Source: Gemmatimonadaceae bacterium
GTDB taxonomy: Bacteria; Gemmatimonadota; Gemmatimonadetes; Gemmatimonadales; Gemmatimonadaceae
Reading direction: 5' to 3'
DNA length: 64,000 bases
Assembly: GCA_037721215.1 (NCBI GenBank)
Contig: JBBJNV010000001.1
Location: 124,001 to 188,000, forward strand
Positions 7,941 to 15,347 of this stretch are shown one piece after another; within the stretch, counting starts at the first letter, position 1; every line of letters begins with the position of its first letter. A program made the translations under genes and the position numbers. The notes under the pieces are model-generated. The model did no database searches. It worked only from the letters and a program-made list of their open reading frames with translations, and was not told the DNA's origin.

Positions 7941-9821
7941 GTGAAACACATCCTGCTGACCCTTACCACGCTCACGGCGTCCGTATTTTTCGCCATCGAT
8001 GCTTTCGCGCAGGGCCCGCCGCGCGCTGAGACGGCGGCCCGCGCCCAGACGGGCTCCCAGGTCTCGATGCCAATCTCGGCAATCCGCTACGATGTCACAT
8101 TCGATTCGACGACGGCTCTCTCGCGTACCATCGCCGTCAGGATGTCGTTCACCACGAGTTCCGCCGGAGAGGTTCTGCTGTCCCTGCCGTCGTGGACACC
8201 TGGATCATATACGATCGGCAACTTCGCCAGGTATGTCTCCCGCTTCGGAGCGCGGTCGGGATTGGATTCGCTCGACTGGGACAAGACTGACCCGGACACG
8301 TGGCGCATCCAGGCGGCGGGACCGGGTAACGTGACGGTGGCGTTCGACTATCGTGCGGATTCTCTCGACACCGCGCTGTCGTGGACCAGGCCCAACTTCG
8401 CCTTTTTCAACGGGACGAATCTGTTTCTGTATCCCGAGGGGCAGGGAACCGACTTCGTGGCGACGGTGAGTGTGAGAACCGAGCCGGCCTGGCGGGTGAT
8501 TACCGGAATGACGTCCACTGGCTCGCCGCGCACTTACGCTGCCTCGAGCTACCACGATCTGGTGGATATGCCTTTTTTCGTCGGCCGCTTCGACGTTGAC
8601 AGTGCTCAGGCCGCCGGGAAGCAATTCCGCATCGCGACCTACCCAATTGGAAGCGTAACACCCGCGGTCCGCACAGTCATGTTCAGCCAGATGTCGAAGA
8701 TCGTCCCTCAGCAAGCTGCGATTTTCGGTGAAGTGCCCTGGAATACCTACACGCTTCTTCAGGTCTCCGACCCTGATTTCCCGAGCGGCGCCGCTGCCGG
8801 GCTGGAGCATCAGAACTCGCATCTCGACATCGTCTCGCCAATAGTCGTTGGCAACCCCGCGCTGGCATCTCTTTACGCGCACGAAGTTTTTCATGCCTGG
8901 AACGTGAAGCGCCTGCGGCCTGCAGACCTCGTGCCCTACGTGTATGACAGGCCACAGCCAACTCCGCTGCTGTGGATCAGCGAAGGTGTCACCGACTATT
9001 ATGCAGATCTTACCGGAGTGCGTGCGAGGGTCATCACGCCTGAGGGGTTTTATGCAGCCACGATAGCAAAGATCGAAAACGTGCGTCAGGCAATTCCAAC
9101 TGCGCTCGAGGATGCGTCGCTGTCGGCCTGGATCAGCCCGGTGAACGGAACGTCGGACCTCTACTACGACAAGGGCTCGCTCGCCGGTCTGCTTCTGGAC
9201 ATCGCAATCCGTGATGCAAGCGACAACCAGCGATCGCTCGACACCGTGATGCGGGAATTGTATGGGAGCACATATAAACGTGGCCTGGGTTTTTCGAACT
9301 CGGATTGGTGGACATCTGTCTCGCGGGCAGCCGGAGGCAGATCGTTTGCGGAGTTCGAGCGGCGGTACGTTGATGGGCGCGACCCGTTTCCATATGACAG
9401 CATTCTGCCGCTCGCAGGGTTGCGGCTGCTTGTCGAATCGTCGGTGCAGCCCTCTCTCGGTGTTTCCGTCTCGGCGGACGATCAAGGTGCACGTGTAGTG
9501 CAGGTCATAGTTGGCGGTCCTGGTAACACCGCTGGCGTGAAGCTCGGGGATTATCTGGTGTCGATCGGAGGACTTACGGTCTCAGATCCGACCTTCGCGC
9601 AAAAGTTCAATGACAAGTACGCGGCCGTTCCGCCGGGCGGAACGATCGCGGTGCAAGTGAGACGAGGCACCGAGATGCTGACGTTCACGGCGCCGGCGAA
9701 GTTCACGACGTCGGAACGCAGGCGGCTGATCGCAGTGACGAATGCCACTGTGAAGGCGGTAAGGATTCGCAACGGATTGCTGAATGGGGCCGGATGGGCA
9801 GGTGGCGCCGCGCCCCGGTGA
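7941..9821 (+). CDS. Secreted M61-family metallopeptidase (glycyl aminopeptidase type) with PDZ domain
   Basis: GTG start with GGAG just upstream; the N-terminus is a signal peptide ending near AIDAFAQ. An M61 N-terminal beta domain (about 50-240) precedes the catalytic gluzincin domain with HEVFHAWN (zinc His pair and Glu, near residue 315) and the third ligand in SEGVTDYYADL. A PDZ domain lies at about residues 500-590 (LGVSVSADDQGARVVQVIVG). The exported enzyme should release N-terminal Gly or Ala from peptides. It is divergent from the deacetylase gene with a 29-base gap, so the promoters must overlap or one start is further in. Confidence 0.93.
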   Translation: MKHILLTLTTLTASVFFAIDAFAQGPPRAETAARAQTGSQVSMPISAIRYDVTFDSTTALSRTIAVRMSFTTSSAGEVLLSLPSWTPGSYTIGNFARYVSRFGARSGLDSLDWDKTDPDTWRIQAAGPGNVTVAFDYRADSLDTALSWTRPNFAFFNGTNLFLYPEGQGTDFVATVSVRTEPAWRVITGMTSTGSPRTYAASSYHDLVDMPFFVGRFDVDSAQAAGKQFRIATYPIGSVTPAVRTVMFSQMSKIVPQQAAIFGEVPWNTYTLLQVSDPDFPSGAAAGLEHQNSHLDIVSPIVVGNPALASLYAHEVFHAWNVKRLRPADLVPYVYDRPQPTPLLWISEGVTDYYADLTGVRARVITPEGFYAATIAKIENVRQAIPTALEDASLSAWISPVNGTSDLYYDKGSLAGLLLDIAIRDASDNQRSLDTVMRELYGSTYKRGLGFSNSDWWTSVSRAAGGRSFAEFERRYVDGRDPFPYDSILPLAGLRLLVESSVQPSLGVSVSADDQGARVVQVIVGGPGNTAGVKLGDYLVSIGGLTVSDPTFAQKFNDKYAAVPPGGTIAVQVRRGTEMLTFTAPAKFTTSERRRLIAVTNATVKAVRIRNGLLNGAGWAGGAAPR

Positions 9822-9855
9822 ACAGCACTACTTACAGCGAGTTTCTGATATTCGA

Positions 9856-11457
9856 TTAACGCCCGGTAGCCCGGTACCATTCCACTTTGCCTGCATCCCG
9901 CGAGCTGGGTCCGGTCCAGGGCTCGCGCATGATTGCCTCGATCTCCGGAATCTCCCGTGGCGCTTTCGATATCCACTCAACGCCGGCCGGCGTAACGATG
10001 TAGTCGTCCTCGATCCGTACGCCGATGTTCCGGTACTTTTCCACGGCGGGGCGAATTCTCGCAATCATCGCCAGGTTGCGCGGTGTCTTCGGAATGATGT
10101 CGAGCAGATTCTCGCGCACGTAAATCCCGGGCTCGATGGTAAAAGCGCTTCCGGCAACAAGATTGTCCTCACCCGGATCGTGCACATCCAGACCTATCGG
10201 GTGTCCAAGCCCGTGCATGTAGAACAGTGACAGCTGGCTGCATGGTTGGGTCCCGGGGGCGCCGCAATCGTACGTCGCGCCTGCAGCTTCAATCAGCCCT
10301 ATCCGCGCCAGAGATGCCGACAACGAGGCCTGAGCCGCCGAGACGAGGGCTGCGTAGGGTTTGTTCACTGCCGCTACACGTTCAGCTGCGGCCTGCGCGT
10401 CACGAACGGCTGTGTAAATGTCCCGCTGAACCGGAGAGAATGTGCCGTCGGCCGGAATCGTCCTCGTAATATCGGCCGAGTAGCCGAGGTAGGCAGCGCC
10501 GATATCCATGACGATGACGTCGTCGCGCTCGATGAAACGGTCGTTGGCGTTATAGTGAAGAGTGGTCGAATTCGGTCCGGAACCGAGTATCGATCCGAAC
10601 CCCGGCCGGTCCGCGCCATTCCGCCGAAAGGTGTATTCGACGAGTGCCTGAATCTCGAACTCGTTCATGCCCGGTTCCATCGCGTGCATCGCCTCGCGAT
10701 GCGCATCGACGGTGATCGCGACCGCTTTCCGGATAAATCCGAGCTCCGCCGCGCTTTTCACTCTGCGGCCAGCGTTGACTCTCGCGGTAATCGATTGCGC
10801 GGTTACGCCCTGGTTGCGGCCAGCGATCGCGGATACGAGCTGATCGTCGCGCGTCATTATCTCCCGATTGGCGCGATAATCTCCAACGACATGCAGCGCT
10901 TTGGCGGCACCGGAGGCGTAGAGTGAATCGATAACCGAGGGCAATGCGGACGATGGTCTTGCATCGAATCCATACTTTGCAATCGCTCCCTGAACCCCCA
11001 GCCGCCGTCCCTCCCACACTTCACGAGCAGGATTGCTCGGCGCGACGAAAATGATGGGCTTCCCGGCCACTGCGCCTTTGCGCACTACCATCACCAGCGC
11101 GGCATCCGGCTCACTGAATCCGGTGAGGTAGCTGAATGGAGAGTTCTGGAAGAAATTGATGTAGTCTTCCACCGGTGCTGCGGAACCGAGGGCGAGCACG
11201 ATCCCGTCGGGCAAACCCTGGATGAGGGCCGACCGACGGGCCGTGTATTCAGCAGCCGGAACCTGCGACGACACGGGCGCTGTTGCCGCGGACGCGGTCA
11301 TGGCGCAAGCGACGACCAGAAGGAGCGGAAGAAAGCGCGAGCCTCGTGGTCGTACATGCCGGGCATGCCGGGCATGCCGGGCATGCAGGACATGCAGGAC
11401 ATGCAGGACATGCGGCGAAGCTAGCTCTTGCGACCGCGATCGTGGGATGATTGTCAT
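9856..11457 (-). CDS. Secreted M24B-family Xaa-Pro aminopeptidase
   Basis: The protein has a creatinase-like N-terminal domain (~residues 65-220) and a pita-bread catalytic domain (~230-505). The dinuclear metal ligands are complete: Asp in MDIGAAYLGYSADITRT, His in MHGLGHPIGLDVHD, Glu in FTIEPGIYV and IGVRIEDD. It cleaves N-terminal residues in front of Pro. A hydrophobic export helix (FLPLLLVVACAMTASA) sits at residues ~42-58, unusually far from the ATG, because a 22-residue HVL/HAR repeat is inserted before it. No ATG, GTG or TTG lies between the repeat and the helix, so the repeat appears to be translated unless an unusual codon is used. Confidence 0.9.
   Translation of the reverse strand: MTIIPRSRSQELASPHVLHVLHVLHARHARHARHVRPRGSRFLPLLLVVACAMTASAATAPVSSQVPAAEYTARRSALIQGLPDGIVLALGSAAPVEDYINFFQNSPFSYLTGFSEPDAALVMVVRKGAVAGKPIIFVAPSNPAREVWEGRRLGVQGAIAKYGFDARPSSALPSVIDSLYASGAAKALHVVGDYRANREIMTRDDQLVSAIAGRNQGVTAQSITARVNAGRRVKSAAELGFIRKAVAITVDAHREAMHAMEPGMNEFEIQALVEYTFRRNGADRPGFGSILGSGPNSTTLHYNANDRFIERDDVIVMDIGAAYLGYSADITRTIPADGTFSPVQRDIYTAVRDAQAAAERVAAVNKPYAALVSAAQASLSASLARIGLIEAAGATYDCGAPGTQPCSQLSLFYMHGLGHPIGLDVHDPGEDNLVAGSAFTIEPGIYVRENLLDIIPKTPRNLAMIARIRPAVEKYRNIGVRIEDDYIVTPAGVEWISKAPREIPEIEAIMREPWTGPSSRDAGKVEWYRATGR
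11355..11414. repeat. Tandem 9-bp repeat in the leader of the Xaa-Pro aminopeptidase gene
   Basis: Three copies of CATGCCGGG are followed by three copies of CATGCAGGA and a partial unit. The unit is three codons long, so copy changes keep the frame. On the minus strand it encodes alternating His-Ala-Arg and His-Val-Leu triplets before the signal helix. Each unit contains the palindrome GCATGC, so slipped and folded structures are possible. Confidence 0.95.
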
Positions 11458-11467
11458 TGTCCGGTGG

Positions 11468-12637
11468 TCAACGCTTCAGAACTGCTTTGGCGATCGTCTG
11501 CAGCTGCATGTTGGACGTGCCCTCGTAGATCGCGCCGATCTTCGCGTCACGGTAGAACTTCTCGACCGGATAATCCCTCGTGTATCCGTATCCGCCGAAG
11601 AGCTCGACGCAAAGTGAGGTCACACGTTCGCAAACCTGCGACGCGAATAATTTTGCCATTGCACCCTCACGGGCGATGTCGCGGCCAGCATCCTTGAGGC
11701 GCGATGCATTGTACACCATGAGACGTGCCGCCTCGAGCTCGGTTGCCGCCTGGGCCACCTGGAACTGGACACCCTGAAACTCGGACAGCGCTTTCCCGAA
11801 TTGCTTCCGCTCATTGAGATATCGTACCGCGGCGTCGAGGGCACCCTGCGCGACGCCGATCATCTGTGCGCCGATCCCGATACGTCCTTCGTTGAGCGTC
11901 TCGATTGCGATCTTGTAGCCCTGGCCAACCGGCCCGAGGACATTTTCCTCCGGGACTTCACAATCGTCGAGTAGAAGCTCAACAGTGCTCGAGGCGCGTA
12001 TACCCAGCTTGTCTTCCTTCTTGCCAACGCTGAATCCCCTGAACTCCCGCTCGACGATAAAAGCTGTAATCCCCTTGTATCCGGACGACGGGTTGGCGTT
12101 CGCAAACACCACGTAAATCCCGGCCTCGGCGCCGTTGGTGATCCACAACTTCTGGCCGTTGAGGATCCACTTGTCACCCTGTTTGTCGGCGCGGCAGGCC
12201 AGGCCAAATGCGTCAGATCCCGAGCCGGATTCGGATAGTGCATACGCGCCGACGGTGTCGGATGTAAGACGCGGCAGATACTTCGACTTCTGTAATTCAG
12301 TGCCGTAGCGGTTTATCGGATAATTGACGAGAGTGTTCTGTACGTCGCAGAGGATCGCCGCGGACGCATCGACACGGCTGATAGCCTCGATAGCGAGCGT
12401 CACCATGAACAACGATCCGCCAGCACCGCCGTATTCCTCGGGGACTTCGATTCCCATAAGACCGAGCTCGAAGTATTTCGGGATCAGCGATGGCGAAATC
12501 TTCGCCGCATTTTCCATCTCCATCACGATCGGCCGCACGGATTCCTCGGCAAAACCTGCAACCGCGTCGCGGAACATCTCTTCCTCTTCGGAGAGAACTG
12601 TCAGCGCGGTGCGCGCGACTTCGAGATCGGTCGTCAT
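11468..12637 (-). CDS. Acyl-CoA dehydrogenase
   Basis: The 389-residue flavoprotein matches the short/branched-chain acyl-CoA dehydrogenase family over its full length. YALSESGSGSDA is the FAD/substrate loop, WITNGAEAG is a typical signature, and the catalytic Glu lies in GAIYEGTSNMQLQTIAKAVL near the C-terminus. It introduces the alpha,beta double bond in acyl-CoA during fatty-acid or branched-chain amino-acid degradation and passes electrons to ETF. Its ATG overlaps the stop of the upstream lipoprotein gene (ATGA), making it the last member of a four-gene chain. The exact chain-length preference cannot be read by eye. Confidence 0.93.
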   Translation of the reverse strand: MTTDLEVARTALTVLSEEEEMFRDAVAGFAEESVRPIVMEMENAAKISPSLIPKYFELGLMGIEVPEEYGGAGGSLFMVTLAIEAISRVDASAAILCDVQNTLVNYPINRYGTELQKSKYLPRLTSDTVGAYALSESGSGSDAFGLACRADKQGDKWILNGQKLWITNGAEAGIYVVFANANPSSGYKGITAFIVEREFRGFSVGKKEDKLGIRASSTVELLLDDCEVPEENVLGPVGQGYKIAIETLNEGRIGIGAQMIGVAQGALDAAVRYLNERKQFGKALSEFQGVQFQVAQAATELEAARLMVYNASRLKDAGRDIAREGAMAKLFASQVCERVTSLCVELFGGYGYTRDYPVEKFYRDAKIGAIYEGTSNMQLQTIAKAVLKR

Positions 12638-13188
12638 GCAGGGGGCGCAGCGCTGAGCTTAACCACCGCAACGCCAATGAGGCTCTCGAGGGAGCCGGTG
12701 GACGAACAATGCACAGTAGCCCCCGCGCCCGGCTTGGTCATCGATCCGCTGAATTTGGTCTCGATCTTCATACCGGTAGGGTCTGGCCACATTCGCGTAA
12801 CGAGAGACACTCTGACGGGATACGCGTTGGCTTGCTGTCCAGCGAAGGGATCGATTCCGCAATCGAGATACCGGGACACTTCGCCAGTCCCTATCCGCCG
12901 CGAAATGACGACACTGCGATTACCCAGTTCACCGGCAGGACGATTGAGATATTTCACCTCGACACCGATCATCGAATAGGCCCCGAGTATCGCGTTCCAC
13001 GTCCTGTCCGGGGTGGCGGGGACTGCGACAGCCGAACCCCCGGGGTTGGCGTCGGTCCTGACGGTTCCTACCTTGTCGTCAAAGATGATATCCCGCTGTC
13101 GTTGCGAAGTGGACGGCGTGCCGCTGGCGCAGGCGCTGACTGTGAAAGCGATAAGAACCAGTGCGCAGCGCATGAGTAAAATTGTCAT
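12634..13188 (-). CDS. Lipoprotein of unknown function
   Basis: ATG 13188 overlaps the CbiX-like stop as ATGA and gives a short lipoprotein signal (MRCALVLIAFTVSACAS, lipobox Cys near residue 20), followed by about 160 residues. The open frame extends to 13284 but the extra residues have no signal character. The mature part has no motif I recognise. Segments such as RTWNAILGAYSMIGVEV suggest an alpha/beta START-like or DUF fold common in lipoproteins. The 3' end overlaps the acyl-CoA dehydrogenase start by 4 bases. Confidence 0.8.
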   Translation of the reverse strand: MTILLMRCALVLIAFTVSACASGTPSTSQRQRDIIFDDKVGTVRTDANPGGSAVAVPATPDRTWNAILGAYSMIGVEVKYLNRPAGELGNRSVVISRRIGTGEVSRYLDCGIDPFAGQQANAYPVRVSLVTRMWPDPTGMKIETKFSGSMTKPGAGATVHCSSTGSLESLIGVAVVKLSAAPPA

Positions 13189-13679
13189 CGCAGGTTGGTG
13201 CTCCACATATCCTCCGCGGCAGCAGGTTGTTTCGCGCGACAGGCGTCTCCACAGAGAGTCTGGGAGCATGCAGGATCCCAGCATTGGTCGGCATTAATCG
13301 AGGCAAGCCCGGGCGCGGTGGGGATACCAGCGCGACCGAGTATTATTTCGCCGAGTTTTTCATGCACTCCGAATGCCGGAGTGACAGTGAATGTGACGCT
13401 GGGATGAGTTCGGGCCGTCTCAGCAACTATCCGTGGAATGTCGGATGTCGAATGCCGGCCCGGCGACAGCATGTAGGGGAAGACCGTGACTTCTGTAGCG
13501 CCGGCTTCGACGCAGCTGCTGAAACCGGCACCGATGGATGGTTCAGACAACTCCATGTGCGCCAGCCGGACGATGACATCCGGGCCCGCCATGGCCTGAA
13601 CGAGATTAGCCATGCAGACGAGCATGTCGTTCGCCTCACGTTTGCGCGATCCGTGATCGACAAGGAGAATTGCTTTCAT
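13185..13679 (-). CDS. CbiX/SirB-type sirohydrochlorin chelatase family protein with Cys-rich tail
   Basis: The core (~residues 1-120) is a single chelatase half-domain. VDHGSRKREAN contains the metal-binding His, FPYMLSPGRHSTSDIP the second His motif, and AFGVHEKLGEIILGRAG the terminal helix. Such proteins insert cobalt, iron or nickel into sirohydrochlorin, often as homodimers. A ~35-residue extension carries four Cys (CWDPACSQTLCGDACRA) that could hold an Fe-S cluster or zinc. Coupled by ATGA overlaps to both neighbours. With cobalamin-dependent MetH nearby (not in the same operon), a tetrapyrrole role is plausible but unproven. Confidence 0.85.
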   Translation of the reverse strand: MKAILLVDHGSRKREANDMLVCMANLVQAMAGPDVIVRLAHMELSEPSIGAGFSSCVEAGATEVTVFPYMLSPGRHSTSDIPRIVAETARTHPSVTFTVTPAFGVHEKLGEIILGRAGIPTAPGLASINADQCWDPACSQTLCGDACRAKQPAAAEDMWSTNLR

Positions 13680-15214
13680 ATCACTGGAAGATGTTCGGAA
13701 GGCGAGGCAGGGGAAAGTGGAGGCAGGTGCGCCGGGGGAATTTGCTTCGGCGGGTCGACCCAGGCGCTGAATGGGGCCAGCAGCGCGGGCAGGCCGCTTG
13801 CGACCACTCCCGCAATCTGCCGAGTCGCGTGGAGGATCACGCGGCCTATGTCGCCGGCCAGTTGCGCAATGAGAACCGCGATGTGCTCACGGGCGATCGT
13901 ATCGCTTCCCATCGCCGCGAAGAACGCCCGGCGGTGACGCAAAATCAGTGGGCCGGCAAAGTTCACCGGATTGAACCGCGGCACGTACCGTGCGCCGATG
14001 CCTTCAATCAGCGCCACGGCGCGGCCGAAGAACACCAGCTCTCCCCTCAGCACGATCGGCCAGTCATAGATTGTCCGCATCACGTCGTCCGCAAGCGTGC
14101 GATCGGTAAGCATTCGATTCGCAATCTCAGCTGACGCAATCCCTTCGAACGCCATCTGCAGCAACACGTCGACCAGCCGGCGGATGACAGTAACATCGGT
14201 TCCAGGCTCTACAATGCCAAGCTCGAAGAACCCTTTGATGACCCCATCTGCGTCACGCGACACTGCCGCAAGGGCGGTTCGGATGAGTTGCTGACGGAGC
14301 GTCGGATCAACCCGAACCACCATTCCGAAGTCGAGCAACACAAGCCTGCCATCATCGGTGACGAGGAGATTCCCGGCGTGTGGGTCGGCGTGAAATAGTC
14401 CGTCGACAAGCATCATCTGGATGTAGGCCTCTACGACAGCTTCGACAACCTGCTCGCCTTTGACAAGGCCATCTGCAATGAGCGGGGCGAGTGCGTCGAC
14501 GCGGGTGCCCTGCATGTACTCCATCACGACGACGCGCTGACGGGTAAGTGCAGGGACGATTCGGGGAATGAGGACGCGTGGATTACCGGCGAAGCTTTCA
14601 CCGATGGCCGTTGCGTACGCTGCCTCCTGCCGAAAGTCCATCTCCTCACCGATGCGCAGCGCAAACTCATCGACAACGACGCGGAACGCGGTGAGATGCG
14701 GATTCGACCAGCGGGCGGAGACAATATCGATCAGGCGACGAACGGCGCGGATGTCCATGGCGACGAGGCTTTCCACATTCGGGCGCAAAACCTTGACGAC
14801 GACTTCGGCGCCGTCGTGTCGCGCACGATAGACCTGGCCAAGTGACCCTGCGGCGAGCGGCTCGCGTCCGAGCCCTTCGAAGATCTCATCGGGGTGTTGT
14901 CCGTAGCTCGCGACGAGTTCACGCTCAATGTCCTCGAAGGGAACTGCGGGCACCTGGTCGGTGAGCGAGCCGAGTGCGGTGAGGTATGGTTCCGGTACGA
15001 CGTCGGGGCGGGAGCCAAAGACCTGCGCGAGCTTTACGAAGGTGGGGCCGAGTGAGACGAGGGTCGTGACGAGTTGCAGGGCTCGACGCTGATGGAATAC
15101 GGCATCGCGCGGTGTTGAACCGCCAGCGACGATCCATCGGCGGAAATCGCGAGCAAAGGAAAACGCTAACGGCAGCAGGCGCCGTATGATGACGAACGTG
15201 CGGAGATGAGCCAC
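13676..15214 (-). CDS. ABC1/AarF/UbiB-family atypical kinase
   Basis: The 512-residue protein has the family-specific N-terminal helix TFVKLAQVFGSRPD (the usual KxGQ is KLAQ here), the Ala-rich nucleotide loop AAGSLGQVYRA, the Lys in VVVKVLRP, the catalytic HADPHAGN and the metal-binding LLDFGM. Two hydrophobic stretches near the C-terminus (VLIAQLAGDIGRVI and GVVASGLPALLAPF) could anchor it at the membrane. UbiB-like proteins use ATP to support isoprenoid lipid or quinone synthesis. It heads a chain of four genes with 4-base overlaps. The substrate is not indicated by the context. Confidence 0.9.
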   Translation of the reverse strand: MAHLRTFVIIRRLLPLAFSFARDFRRWIVAGGSTPRDAVFHQRRALQLVTTLVSLGPTFVKLAQVFGSRPDVVPEPYLTALGSLTDQVPAVPFEDIERELVASYGQHPDEIFEGLGREPLAAGSLGQVYRARHDGAEVVVKVLRPNVESLVAMDIRAVRRLIDIVSARWSNPHLTAFRVVVDEFALRIGEEMDFRQEAAYATAIGESFAGNPRVLIPRIVPALTRQRVVVMEYMQGTRVDALAPLIADGLVKGEQVVEAVVEAYIQMMLVDGLFHADPHAGNLLVTDDGRLVLLDFGMVVRVDPTLRQQLIRTALAAVSRDADGVIKGFFELGIVEPGTDVTVIRRLVDVLLQMAFEGIASAEIANRMLTDRTLADDVMRTIYDWPIVLRGELVFFGRAVALIEGIGARYVPRFNPVNFAGPLILRHRRAFFAAMGSDTIAREHIAVLIAQLAGDIGRVILHATRQIAGVVASGLPALLAPFSAWVDPPKQIPPAHLPPLSPASPSEHLPVI

Positions 15215-15270
15215 GTCAGTTGTACCCGGAGTGCGGGTCGGAGTTACTGGCAGTTCCAGAGTGCCTCAAC

Positions 15271-15341
15271 CACAGATGACACAGAATAGCACGGATGTCA
15301 CAGATGGACACACCTGGACACCACACGGACACAGATGCCAC
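15271..15341. repeat. Intergenic cluster of CACAGATG-type degenerate direct repeats
   Basis: CACAGATG occurs at 15271, 15299 and 15330, interleaved with related units (CACGGATG, CACACGGACA). It sits between the UbiB-like start and the end of the methyltransferase/reductase gene. Similar CACAGATGGACACAGATG-like strings occur between genes in several environmental phyla (from general knowledge). No clear hairpin or T-run was seen. Confidence 0.6.
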
Positions 15342-15347
15342 CGCCGG

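Noticed and set aside
8205-9485. 426-codon minus-strand frame opposite the M61 peptidase
   Set aside because: Antisense shadow; the plus-strand product has all M61 motifs.
11355-11414. Possible CRISPR array
   Set aside because: Units are 9 bp without unique spacers and lie within a coding frame; it is a short tandem repeat.
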